Below are positions 41,306 through 48,735 of a stretch of DNA of 48,735 nt, piece after piece. The stretch is from Flavobacteriales bacterium (GTDB lineage Bacteria; Bacteroidota; Bacteroidia; Flavobacteriales_D; Crocinitomicaceae), in contig VEQH01000025.1 of the NCBI GenBank assembly GCA_018883325.1, positions 1 to 48,735 on the forward strand. The letters run 5' to 3'. The notes under the pieces were generated by a model. The model was not told the DNA's origin, ran no database searches, and saw nothing but the letters and a program-made list of their open reading frames with translations. Made by a program: the position numbers and the translations under genes. The stretch's first letter is position 1, and the number at the start of each line of letters is the position of its first letter.

Positions 41306-42715
41306 TTACTTACAAATCGTCTCCTCCGTCATTTTAAGAATTTTGCGTACTTCTTCCAAAGTTGGAGCTTCGGCATAAGTTCTTAAAACAGGTTCAGTTC
41401 CAGAAGGACGAATCATCATCCAACGGTTTTCATCAAAGAAATATTTGAATCCGTCAATTGTTTTCACTTCTTTCACTTCATAATCGCCAAATTCTTTGTA
41501 GTTTCCTGCTTTGCAATTAGCGATGATGTTTTGTTTCATTTCTTCGGTGATGTGTAAATCGTTTCTTTCAAATTTGAATGGACCAACGATGTCGTAAACC
41601 TCATCAATCAATTCATCCAAGGTTTTACCTGATTTCGCCATGAATTCCCAGATGATCAATCCCATCCAAATTCCATCGCGCTCAGGAATATGTCCTTTCA
41701 CCGCAATTCCACCTGATTCTTCACCACCCAACAAAACGTCTTCTTTCACCATGATTGTAGCGATTTCTTTGAAGCCAATTTTTGTTGTAGTAACCTCTAA
41801 ACCATAGTGTTCACACATTTTATACACGCGTGGCGTAACACTAAATGCAATTGCTACTTTACCCGTCATTTTTTTGTATTTCACTAAATAATGAATCAAC
41901 AACAAAATGATGTGATGCGAATCAATAAATTCACCTTTTCCGTTGTACAAACCAATTCTATCTGCGTCGCCGTCTGTTGCTAAAGCACAATAAATGCCTT
42001 CGTTTGCTCCAATGTATGCTTCTAATTCTTTTAAATTTTTGGCAATTGGCTCTGGAGCTTGCCCCATAAATGATGGATTCGGATCGCAATGCAATAACTC
42101 CACGTTTGGTAAAATTCGAGGCATCACACGCTGACCTGCACCATACATCGCATCGTACACCAAACGCATTCCTGATTTCTCAATCGCTTCTAAATCGAAG
42201 TTCTTTTTAACGTGCTCCACATAAAGTGTTTCGATGTCAATCACTTCCACTTTACCCGCAGCCATTGCATCTTCAATAGAAATATTTTCAAAATCAATGC
42301 TACACACTTCAGGAATAATATCTTCTACTTCTTGTACGTGCTCTGGTGCTAAAGGTCCACCGAAATCTGCTTTCAATTTATAACCGTTGTACGACGGAGG
42401 GTTGTGACTTGCTGTTAAATCCACTCCAATCTGACAACCGAATTGATACGCTGCCAAGGAAATCATAGGTGTAGAAACAAAACCACGTGACATTTTCACT
42501 GGAATACCTTGAGCGATAAATACTTTCACAGCTGTTTCCATGAATAATTCTCCTGCAAAACGACAGTCGTGTCCAACAAATACAGAAGGATTTTCGTAAT
42601 TTTTCTTTAACCAGATTCCTGTTGCTTCTGTAACACGCGCTACGTTTTCAACTGTGAATTCTCTTGCGATGATTGCTCTCCAACCGTCGGTACCAAATTT
42701 GATTTTTAAAGACAT
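41306..42715 (-). CDS. Phosphoglucomutase/phosphomannomutase family protein
   Basis: A 469-residue alpha-D-phosphohexomutase. The phosphoserine loop TASHNPP has Ser103. The metal-binding loop TDGDADRIG carries D248, D250 and D252. A sugar-specificity loop with GGEESGG and the C-terminal phosphate-binding loop RPSGTEPVLRTYAEA are present. It interconverts hexose 1- and 6-phosphates. The sequence does not distinguish glucose, mannose or glucosamine phosphate as the main substrate. It lies downstream of rocD in the same direction across an 80-bp palindromic spacer. Confidence 0.92.
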   Translation of the reverse strand: MSLKIKFGTDGWRAIIAREFTVENVARVTEATGIWLKKNYENPSVFVGHDCRFAGELFMETAVKVFIAQGIPVKMSRGFVSTPMISLAAYQFGCQIGVDLTASHNPPSYNGYKLKADFGGPLAPEHVQEVEDIIPEVCSIDFENISIEDAMAAGKVEVIDIETLYVEHVKKNFDLEAIEKSGMRLVYDAMYGAGQRVMPRILPNVELLHCDPNPSFMGQAPEPIAKNLKELEAYIGANEGIYCALATDGDADRIGLYNGKGEFIDSHHIILLLIHYLVKYKKMTGKVAIAFSVTPRVYKMCEHYGLEVTTTKIGFKEIATIMVKEDVLLGGEESGGIAVKGHIPERDGIWMGLIIWEFMAKSGKTLDELIDEVYDIVGPFKFERNDLHITEEMKQNIIANCKAGNYKEFGDYEVKEVKTIDGFKYFFDENRWMMIRPSGTEPVLRTYAEAPTLEEVRKILKMTEETICK

Positions 42716-42723
42716 AATTTTTA

Positions 42724-42782
42724 GAATTGAAAATGTAAAATTGAAAATGTAAAATGGAGGATCAAATTCTACATTTTACATT
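42724..42782. repeat. A+T-rich palindromic intergenic repeat
   Basis: GAATTGAAAATGTAAAATTG and a second GAAAATGTAAAATG face CATTTTACATTCTAAATTCT on the other side. The arms AATGTAAAATG (42746-42756) and CATTTTACATT (42772-42782) are perfectly complementary. The unit GAATTGAAAATGTARAAT is shared with 24570-24590. It lies between rocD and the phosphohexomutase gene. Confidence 0.65.
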
Positions 42783-42794
42783 CTAAATTCTACA

Positions 42795-44066
42795 TTATTT
42801 TACAAAGTTTTTTATTGTTTTCTCTATAATCGCAACGCATTCCATCAATTGCTCTTCAGTGATAACCAAAGGTGGGGCGAAGCGAATAATATTTCCATGG
42901 GTTGGTTTTGCTAACAATCCGTTTTCTTTTAATGCAACACACAAATTCCAAGCTGTTGGGCTGTCTTCGGTGTCGTTTACAACAATTGCGTTTAACAAAC
43001 CTTTTCCGCGAATTTTCACAACTAAATCAGAATTTTCAATGATGCGATTCATTTCTTTTCTGAAAAGGTGACCTAATTTTCTTGCGTTTTGAATTAAATT
43101 TTCATCTTGTACAGTATCTAAAGCAGCAATAGCGACTTTCGCGGCAATTGGATTTCCACCGAATGTCGAACCGTGTTGACCCGGTTTAATTACCATCATG
43201 ATTTCGTCGTCAGCTAAAACAGCTGAAACGGGATAAACTCCTCCAGAAAGTGCTTTTCCAAGAATTAAAATATCAGGTCGGTTATATGTTTCTGATTGGC
43301 GTTCACATTTATTTTCACAAGTACAATTCCCACAAACAGCCAATAAACTTCCTGTGCGAGCAATTCCTGTTTGTACCTCGTCAGCAATGAAAAGTACACC
43401 ATTTTCAGTGCACAATCTTCTAGCATTTGTCAAGAAATCATCTGCTGGTGTATAAACTCCAGCTTCACCTTGAATGGGTTCAACCAAAAATCCTGCAACG
43501 TTTGGTAATTTTAATGCTGCTTCTAACGCATTCACATCATCGTAAGGAATTGCTAAAAATCCAGGAGCGTAAGGACCAAAGTTTTTGTTGGAGTCAGGAT
43601 CGCTTGAAAAAGAAACGATGGTTGTTGTGCGTCCGTGGAAATTCCCTTCACACACCACAATTACCGCTTGATTTTCTGCAATTCCTTTTTTCTCATAGGC
43701 CCATTTACGACACAATTTGATAGCCGTTTCCACAGCTTCTGCACCCGTGTTCATCGGCAATACTTTATCGAAGCCAAATAAATTCGTTACGTATTGTTCG
43801 TATTCACCTAAAGAATCATTGTAAAAAGCACGCGATGTCAATGCTAAAGTTTGCGCTTGGTCGATTAATGCTTGCGTGATTTTCGGATGACAATGACCTT
43901 GATTTACAGCAGAATACGCAGATAAAAAGTCATAATATTGTTTTCCTTCCACATCCCAAACAAAAACGCCTTCGCCTCTGTTCAAAACAACAGGAAGTGG
44001 ATGGTAATTATGCGCTCCGAATTTGTCTTCGAGTGCAATTAAAGATTCTGATTTGGTTGTGTTCAT
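42795..44066 (-). CDS. rocD: Ornithine aminotransferase
   Basis: A PLP-dependent class III aminotransferase of about 423 residues that converts ornithine and a 2-oxo acid to glutamate semialdehyde. [20 protein letters not shown] and [17 protein letters not shown] mark the N-terminus, [15 protein letters not shown] the cofactor region, and the PLP lysine is in [10 protein letters not shown]. Between these last two there is a Cys-rich insertion ([20 protein letters not shown]). Starts at 44099, 44078 and 44066 are in frame. The first overlaps a -7 element (TATATTTG, complement of 44097-44104), so 44078 or 44066 is more likely. Confidence 0.92.
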   Translation of the reverse strand: MNTTKSESLIALEDKFGAHNYHPLPVVLNRGEGVFVWDVEGKQYYDFLSAYSAVNQGHCHPKITQALIDQAQTLALTSRAFYNDSLGEYEQYVTNLFGFDKVLPMNTGAEAVETAIKLCRKWAYEKKGIAENQAVIVVCEGNFHGRTTTIVSFSSDPDSNKNFGPYAPGFLAIPYDDVNALEAALKLPNVAGFLVEPIQGEAGVYTPADDFLTNARRLCTENGVLFIADEVQTGIARTGSLLAVCGNCTCENKCERQSETYNRPDILILGKALSGGVYPVSAVLADDEIMMVIKPGQHGSTFGGNPIAAKVAIAALDTVQDENLIQNARKLGHLFRKEMNRIIENSDLVVKIRGKGLLNAIVVNDTEDSPTAWNLCVALKENGLLAKPTHGNIIRFAPPLVITEEQLMECVAIIEKTIKNFVK

Positions 44067-44382
44067 TGTTTCAATCATAAAAAATGTATAGGATGACAAA
44101 TATAGTGAAATCAGTTGCTAAGCTGAAATTCTGAGGATTAAATTTGACGACATAGTACATTTGGCAAAGTTGAAACGAATATAAAATTAACTGTATAAAT
44201 TTACTTTTGAAATAATGATTGAAACAAAACACGAAAAGTTTAGACTTTTAAAATTGAACGTCTTAATTGTTTGTTAATGTTCTTTAGCGAAATAAAATTT
44301 AGTTATTTCTTAAAATTTGAGTTAATTATTTTAATTTTTAATCTTCTATAAGTAAATATCAACATGGCTTACAGCGTTTTTT

Positions 44383-44411
44383 AGTTTACAGTAAATAGTT
44401 TACTGTAAACT
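44383..44411. promoter_or_regulatory. 29-bp palindromic operator-like site
   Basis: AGTTTACAGTAAA (44383-44395) and TTTACTGTAAACT (44399-44411) form a perfect 13-bp inverted repeat with a 3-bp spacer. Each half is itself palindromic (TTTACNGTAAA), the form typical of TetR-like operators. It lies 15 bp before a short GTG frame. It is in the 44100-44597 gap, which otherwise shows only the possible regulator remnant. Confidence 0.7.
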
Positions 44412-44426
44412 AATTTTATTTGTAGT

Positions 44427-44519
44427 GTGAAAACGAAGGATAAAATACTTAGAATTTTAAAAAAGAGTTTAGCAATAACGGGAAGTTTCAAAGGTTTTGA
44501 TGTAATTTCAGAATTGTAA
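44427..44519 (+). pseudogene. Possible decayed N-terminus of a TetR-like regulator
   Basis: A GTG frame of 30 codons begins MKTKDKILRILKK, like the start of TetR-family helix 1. A shifted frame then gives KKEFSNNGKFQ, similar to the LFNEKGF motif, and a later frame gives NQQRGLVYFF, which recalls the SxGxLYYHF recognition-helix motif. Stops and shifts interrupt it. The palindrome just upstream supports a lost autoregulated repressor gene. This is a weak reading by eye. Confidence 0.25.
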
Positions 44520-44597
44520 ATCAACAACGAGGTCTTGTGTATTTCTTTATGTATGTAACTTTCACTTCTCTTCATTTGTTAAACAAGAAACCTACAA

Positions 44598-45497
44598 ATG
44601 AAAATCCTGTTCTTTTTACTCCTGTTTTTTACATTTATTTCTGAAGCAAGAACTCAATCCATTCTACCTTTCACAAGAGACAATTTACGTTTGACAAATC
44701 CTGCTTATTACAATTCTGAAAAAGTACTTTTGAATGTAAGTAATACGATTTCTGGTTTTAATAGCAATTTCATTTCAAACACCAATTTCACTTATTTTCA
44801 ATATGGATTTAGAAGTTTTGCTCTCAGCGCAAGAAGTTTAAATACCTATTCGGTTCATTTCCAGCAACGCGACTTTGGAATTAATGCGTCATATCACTTT
44901 AGAGTTGCAAGAAAATTAAGTTTGTTTTATGGGATTGGCGTCAATTCGATTTTATCAAACTATTCATTCATACCCAGCAAAACCTTTAGCTTACCGAGTA
45001 TCAACGCAGGAATAATTGCATTTGCGAAATTTGGAAATGTTCCCATTCAATTAGGAGTTTCAATGAATTCATTAAATGAACCAACTACCATTCGAGCAGG
45101 AGAAAAAATTGGTTTTGAATACATCAAATTGAACATTTACGGAAGTGCAGAATTTAAAATCGAAAGAAAAAATGATAGTACAAAATACATCAAAAGGCAT
45201 TTTTACATTATTCCTTCTTTCAGCCTGCAAACCTTACAATTCAAAGAATTAAACATGAGTATTTTATTAAAAAAGAACAATGTTTACGGTGGTTTGGGAA
45301 TTACGTCAGGAGAATACCTTGCTTTTTTAGGTTATCAATTTGAAAATAATTGGAGAGTAAGCTCTAGCATCGGAATGTGGCGAAGTAAATTGAATAATTC
45401 TGTATTCAACACTAATCTATCTGCAAATTTGAGGGTTTTGTACATGATTCAAAAGAGAGGATGCAGAATTGGCAGTAGATTTTGGAATGAGCTATAA
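44598..45497 (+). CDS. PorP/SprF-like outer-membrane protein
   Basis: A 299-residue exported protein with signal MKILFFLLLFFTFISEARTQ. The mature start SILPFTRDNLRLTNPAYYNS matches the Asn-Pro-Ala opening of PorP/SprF proteins, and the remainder alternates as a beta barrel (FGINASYHFRVARKLSLFYG, VYGGLGITSGEYLAFLGYQF). PorP/SprF members assist type IX secretion or anchor surface adhesins. No large adhesin gene of the SprB type is adjacent. It is convergent with mreB, and the two share a terminator region. Confidence 0.72.
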   Translation: MKILFFLLLFFTFISEARTQSILPFTRDNLRLTNPAYYNSEKVLLNVSNTISGFNSNFISNTNFTYFQYGFRSFALSARSLNTYSVHFQQRDFGINASYHFRVARKLSLFYGIGVNSILSNYSFIPSKTFSLPSINAGIIAFAKFGNVPIQLGVSMNSLNEPTTIRAGEKIGFEYIKLNIYGSAEFKIERKNDSTKYIKRHFYIIPSFSLQTLQFKELNMSILLKKNNVYGGLGITSGEYLAFLGYQFENNWRVSSSIGMWRSKLNNSVFNTNLSANLRVLYMIQKRGCRIGSRFWNEL

Positions 45498-45502
45498 CAA
45501 AA

Positions 45503-45525
45503 AAGCCCTCCACTTCTGGAAGGCT
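45503..45525. terminator. Bidirectional terminator between the PorP-like gene and mreB
   Basis: AAGCCCTCC (45503-45511) and GGAAGGCTT (45518-45525) make a 9-bp stem with one mismatch on the plus strand, a G-U pair on the minus strand, and a 6-nt loop. On the minus strand TTTTTTG follows directly, so it ends mreB transcripts. On the plus strand the downstream tract (CTTGTTATTTTGGTTTTATT) is a weaker T-run. Confidence 0.8.
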
Positions 45526-45553
45526 TCTTGTTATTTTGGTTTTATTTTGAATC

Positions 45554-46579
45554 TTAGTCTCTAATTAAGAACTGGTATTTATCGATATTTTTCAATGCGA
45601 TACTTGTTCCTCTTGCAACTGCTCTCAAAGGATCTTCTGCAATGTGAACTGGTAATTTTGTTTTCGCAGAAATACGTTTGTCTAATCCACGTAACATCGA
45701 ACCTCCACCTGCTAAGTAAATACCTGTTTTGTAAATATCTGCTGACAATTCTGGTGGTGTCATTTCCAAGGCACTTAGAATCGCTTCTTCGATTTTAGAA
45801 ATTGTTTTGTCTAAAGCATGTGCAACTTCTACGAAAGAAACCATTATTTCTTTTGGAATACCTGTCATCAAGTCACGTCCACGAACTGCAAAATCAGCAG
45901 GTGGATTATCTAACTCAGGCAATGCTGCACCCACTTCGATTTTAATTTGTTCTGCTGTGCGTTCCCCAACTAAAATATTGTGTTGACGACGCATATATTC
46001 TTCAATATCACTTGTGAAATCATCACCTGCAATACGAATTGATTTATCACAAACGATACCTCCTAAAGCAATGACAGCAATTTCAGAAGTACCACCTCCG
46101 ATATCGATAATCATATTTCCCATTGGTTCTTCCACGTCGATTCCAATACCGATAGCGGCTGCCATAGGTTCGTGAATTAAATATACTTCTTTTGCTCCTG
46201 CATGTTCTGCAGAGTCACGAACGGCGCGTTTTTCAACTTCTGTAATCCCAGAAGGAATACAAATCACCATGCGCAAAGTTGGATTAAACAAACTTCTTCC
46301 CGGATTGATCATTTTTATCATTCCACGAATCATTTGTTCCGCACTTTGGAAATCAGCAATTACACCATCTTTCAACGGTCGTACTGTTTCAATTAATTTA
46401 TGGGTCTTACCGTGCATTTGTTGTGCCTTCTTTCCGATGGCAACAATTTTCCCGGTTTGGATATCCTTTGCAACGATTGACGGTTCATCAACCACCACTT
46501 TATCATTCCAAATGATAAGCGTGTTGGCCGTTCCAAGGTCAATTGCAATTTCTTGAGTTAAAAAGCTAAACAATCCCAT
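45554..46579 (-). CDS. mreB: Rod shape-determining protein MreB
   Basis: A 341-residue bacterial actin that organises cell-wall elongation at the inner membrane. ATP-site motifs are phosphate-1 IDLGTANTLI (about 13-22), phosphate-2 MIIDIGGGTSEIAVI (about 155-170) and adenosine GIYLAGGGSMLRGLD (about 288-302). Unusually for this phylum, a strong Shine-Dalgarno sequence precedes the ATG. purH lies upstream in the same direction, a common Bacteroidota arrangement. The expected mreC and mreD genes do not follow; a terminator and a convergent gene do. Confidence 0.97.
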   Translation of the reverse strand: MGLFSFLTQEIAIDLGTANTLIIWNDKVVVDEPSIVAKDIQTGKIVAIGKKAQQMHGKTHKLIETVRPLKDGVIADFQSAEQMIRGMIKMINPGRSLFNPTLRMVICIPSGITEVEKRAVRDSAEHAGAKEVYLIHEPMAAAIGIGIDVEEPMGNMIIDIGGGTSEIAVIALGGIVCDKSIRIAGDDFTSDIEEYMRRQHNILVGERTAEQIKIEVGAALPELDNPPADFAVRGRDLMTGIPKEIMVSFVEVAHALDKTISKIEEAILSALEMTPPELSADIYKTGIYLAGGGSMLRGLDKRISAKTKLPVHIAEDPLRAVARGTSIALKNIDKYQFLIRD

Positions 46580-46588
46580 TTTCGAGTT

Positions 46589-46596
46589 CCCTCCTT
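46589..46596 (-). promoter_or_regulatory. Strong Shine-Dalgarno sequence of mreB
   Basis: On the minus strand AAGGAGGG (complement of 46589-46596) sits 9 nt before the ATG at 46579. Most other genes in the window show no such motif, as expected for Bacteroidota, so mreB translation appears specially favoured. Confidence 0.8.
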
Positions 46597-46663
46597 AATA
46601 ATTATTGTACGTTTATTCGTAGAACACGAAAAAAGGTTACAATTCTTGGTAAATGTACTAAAA

Positions 46664-48193
46664 TTAATGTTTAAAATGACGAACGCCTGTAAATACCATT
46701 TTCATTTGGTGTTCGTTGCAGTAGTCAATTGAAAGTTGATCCTTCACCGATCCTCCCGGTTGAATGACTGTGTCAATCCCTTCGTTGTGTGCGATTTCAA
46801 CGCAATCAGGGAAAGGGAAAAATGCGTCACTTGCCATTACTGCACCTTTCAAATCAAAATTGAATGATTTGGCTTTGTGAATCGCTTGATTTAAAGCATC
46901 AACACGTGATGTTTGCCCAGTTCCGCTTGCCAAAAGTTGACCATTTTTAGCAAGGATAATCGTGTTTGATTTTGTGTGTTTCACCAATTTATTAGCGAAA
47001 ATCAAATCCTCAATTTCTTGTTCACTTGGTGCTAAATTGGTAATTACTTGTAAATCCGTTGCTCTTTCCGATTTTGAATCGCGGTCTTGCATCAAAATTC
47101 CATTCAAAATTGAACGGTATTGAACAGCAGGTAAAACCGTTTCTTTTTGCACTAAAATAATTCTATTTTTCTTTGATTTTAAAATCTCTAAAGCCGCTTG
47201 ACTGTATCCCGGCGCAATCAAAACTTCACAAAATAAATCGTTGATTAAACTTGCTGTTTCTTCCTCTATAAACGCATTTGAAATCAAAATTCCTCCAAAA
47301 GCACTAACAGGATCTGCTGCCAAAGCCGTTTCGTACGCTTCTTTGATAGTTGGACGCGTTGCAATTCCACAGGCATTGTTGTGTTTTAATATCGCAAAAG
47401 TTGGTCCGTCTGTTGTAAATTCTTGCATCAACGCAACGGCTGCATCAACATCTAATAAATTATTGTAAGACAATTCTTTACCATGTAGTTTATCGAAAAT
47501 CGCATCTAAATCACCATAAAATTTTCCTCGTTGATGCGGATTTTCACCATAGCGTAAAGATTCATTTTTTTCTTCACTCAATTTCAAATAAGGCGAATCG
47601 TTGTTTAAGAAATAGTTGTGAATCATTGTATCGTAATGCGAGGAAACATGAAAAGCTTCTCCGGCAAAAGTTCTACGTTGTTCTAAAGTGGTTGCACCAT
47701 TTTGTGTTTTCAGTATTTCCAACAACGTATCGTATTGCTTCACAGACGGTATGATAACCACATCGTTATAGTTTTTAGCTGCTGCACGAATCAAGGAAAT
47801 TCCACCAATGTCAATTTTTTCAATAATCGCTTCGTGACTAGCACCTGAAGCAACAGTTTCCTCGAAAGGGTATAAATCCACAATCACCAAATCAATTTGA
47901 GGAATATCATGAGTTGCCAAAGCTTCTTGGTCTTCCGCTAGATTTCTTCGGTTTAAAATTCCACCAAAAATCTTTGGATGTAAAGTTTTCACACGTCCAC
48001 CTAATATCTCAGGAAAACTAGTTAAAGTTTCTACAGGTGTTACTGGAATGTTCAATGCTTCGATAAAAGCTTGTGTTCCTCCTGTGGAATAGATAGTTAC
48101 ATTGTTTTTATGTAACTCTTTTACAAGTTCGTCTAATCCATCTTTGTAATAAACTGAAATTAGGGCTGATTCAATGGTTTTTTGTGTGCTCAT
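46664..48193 (-). CDS. purH: Bifunctional AICAR transformylase / IMP cyclohydrolase
   Basis: A 509-residue enzyme for the last two steps of de novo IMP synthesis. The N-terminal cyclohydrolase domain contains NNVTIYSTGGTQAFIEAL and ILGGRVKTLHPKIFGGIL. The C-terminal transformylase contains SLRYGENPHQRGKFYGD, KHNNACGIA and the end VFTGVRHFKH. The ATG at 48193 is chosen because it gives MSTQKTIESALISVYYKDGL; an in-frame ATG at 48256 would add 21 atypical residues. mreB follows after 84 bp. Confidence 0.97.
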   Translation of the reverse strand: MSTQKTIESALISVYYKDGLDELVKELHKNNVTIYSTGGTQAFIEALNIPVTPVETLTSFPEILGGRVKTLHPKIFGGILNRRNLAEDQEALATHDIPQIDLVIVDLYPFEETVASGASHEAIIEKIDIGGISLIRAAAKNYNDVVIIPSVKQYDTLLEILKTQNGATTLEQRRTFAGEAFHVSSHYDTMIHNYFLNNDSPYLKLSEEKNESLRYGENPHQRGKFYGDLDAIFDKLHGKELSYNNLLDVDAAVALMQEFTTDGPTFAILKHNNACGIATRPTIKEAYETALAADPVSAFGGILISNAFIEEETASLINDLFCEVLIAPGYSQAALEILKSKKNRIILVQKETVLPAVQYRSILNGILMQDRDSKSERATDLQVITNLAPSEQEIEDLIFANKLVKHTKSNTIILAKNGQLLASGTGQTSRVDALNQAIHKAKSFNFDLKGAVMASDAFFPFPDCVEIAHNEGIDTVIQPGGSVKDQLSIDYCNEHQMKMVFTGVRHFKH

Positions 48194-48320
48194 GTGATAA
48201 AAAAATGAAGCGACAAAGGTAGTGTTTATTTTTTGTGGAACTTTGAAAAACAGCAAAGATTCAAGTTAAAATTGAAAGAAATGAACAACAACTCTTCACT
48301 TTCAACTTGTATTCTTATTC

Positions 48321-48370
48321 CTTTCAAATATTCCATTCCAACTCTTCCAATTTTTAGATATATTTGAAAG
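48321..48370. repeat. 11-bp inverted repeat upstream of purH
   Basis: CTTTCAAATAT (48321-48331) is a perfect inverted copy of ATATTTGAAAG (48360-48370). The right arm contains TATATTTG (48359-48366), a -7-like box on the plus strand. The interval 48194-48467 otherwise holds no gene. Confidence 0.5.
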
Positions 48371-48467
48371 AAGATAAACGCAAGATAAACTTTCACCTAG
48401 CAAACAAACTGTTAAAAGCTATGGAAGGTTTGTGCGGGTATTTTTAAGTTGAACTAAACCGATTTGA

Positions 48468-48735
48468 CAATCGGTAATTCTCAGATACTTTCATTTGGTA
48501 TTTACCATTCCTGAATGTCTGAATAAATTGTTTTATATCAATCAAAAAGAAGCCTATAATTTACTTTTTTATGCAGCAACAAAAGCCATTACTCAAGGTG
48601 CTAAAAACACAAACTATTTAGGGGCAAAATATGGCGCAGTTGGAGTTTTACATACTTGGGGACAAACACTCAGCTACCACCCTCATATTCACATGATCGT
48701 TCCCGCAGGAGGGCTTTCAGAAGACAATTCAGAGT
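48468..48735 (+). mobile_element. 5'-truncated IS91-family transposase gene, runs off the window
   Basis: After an in-frame TGA at 48465-48467 the frame reads QSVILRYFHLVFTIPECLNK and continues open to the right edge with AVGVLHTWGQTLSYHPHIHM and IVPAGGLSEDNSE. The HTWGQ and HPHIHM segments are diagnostic of IS91-type rolling-circle (Y2) transposases. The usual N-terminal zinc-finger part (Cys-rich, before the YFHxVFT segment) is absent, and I find no in-frame start for it in 48258-48467. It is therefore a decayed or 5'-truncated copy; the catalytic tyrosines would lie outside the window. Confidence 0.82.

Noticed and set aside
44381-44575. 64-residue minus-strand frame
   Set aside because: It runs through the palindromic operator and A+T-rich spacer; no homology or start signal.

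Overview
The window looks like a chromosomal segment from a low-GC member of the Bacteroidota, most likely of the order Flavobacteriales. The evidence is a gldH gliding lipoprotein gene, a PorP/SprF-like outer-membrane protein, many Cys-anchored lipoproteins, RicT next to holB and gldH, promoters of the Bacteroidota form TTTG-N17-23-TAnnTTTG, and an almost complete absence of Shine-Dalgarno sequences (mreB is the clear exception). I cannot name a species. The content is mostly core genome interspersed with small accessory genes. There is no prophage, CRISPR array, rRNA or tRNA. The one mobile element seen is a 5'-truncated IS91-type transposase gene at the right edge.

Layout. 1-2400: truA with a membrane-protein gene, facing an orphan TonB plug protein. 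2450-2890: a noncoding repeat region. 2914-4885: a NAGPA-like phosphodiester glycosidase and a lysozyme-fold membrane protein. 5033-7575: a compact envelope-signalling cluster (thioredoxin-like protein, small lipoprotein, LuxR-type response regulator, DUF2752 protein, YqaE/Pmp3-like lipoprotein). 7664-9631: an AcpH-like protein, a DUF1456 protein and a coiled-coil secreted protein. 9709-14049: holB, ricT, gldH, a DUF6495-like gene and a secreted protein, tightly packed. 14143-18633: a lipoprotein, a CTP-synthase-like glutaminase domain lacking its cysteine, and an AddA/RecB-type helicase-nuclease. 18702-22952: an MbnP/MbnH-type pair coupled to a conserved hypothetical gene and a WYL regulator. 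23025-23553: a RelE/ParE toxin-antitoxin pair. 23762-25809: paaG-like and paaH-like genes. 25908-29140: two AAA ATPases of the DUF4143 type, with a decayed paaH 3' end between them. 29144-35688: a six-gene minus-strand run (lamin-tail surface protein, barrel protein, TerB/LETM1-like protein, acidic protein, ABC ATPase, YihY). 35777-40994: asd, a third DUF4143 ATPase, a DUF983 protein, an AraC regulator and an AlbA_2 ATP-binding protein. 41306-48193: phosphohexomutase, ornithine aminotransferase, PorP/SprF-like protein, mreB and purH.

Two patterns stand out. First, in the 5-7.6 kb cluster, two genes (5906 and 7575, both minus) carry the same palindrome, TAGGTAAA(A/T)TTACC, centred exactly 35 bp upstream of the centre of a TAnnTTTG -7 element. 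That is about -42, a classical activator position. The LuxR-type response regulator encoded between them is the obvious candidate to bind it. Each of these genes is followed by a strong intrinsic terminator placed just before, or inside, the next coding region, so the downstream genes (including the regulator) would depend on readthrough or another promoter.

Second, each of the three DUF4143 ATPase genes has its own, different set of direct repeats in its promoter region: two 24-bp copies 56 bp apart, three copies at exactly 33 bp, and three copies at exactly 41 bp. The AlbA_2 ATP-binding gene is followed by an array with an 11-bp period. This suggests that each of these genes comes with its own regularly spaced DNA target. 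Family assignments rest on recognition of motifs by eye; no database search was possible.
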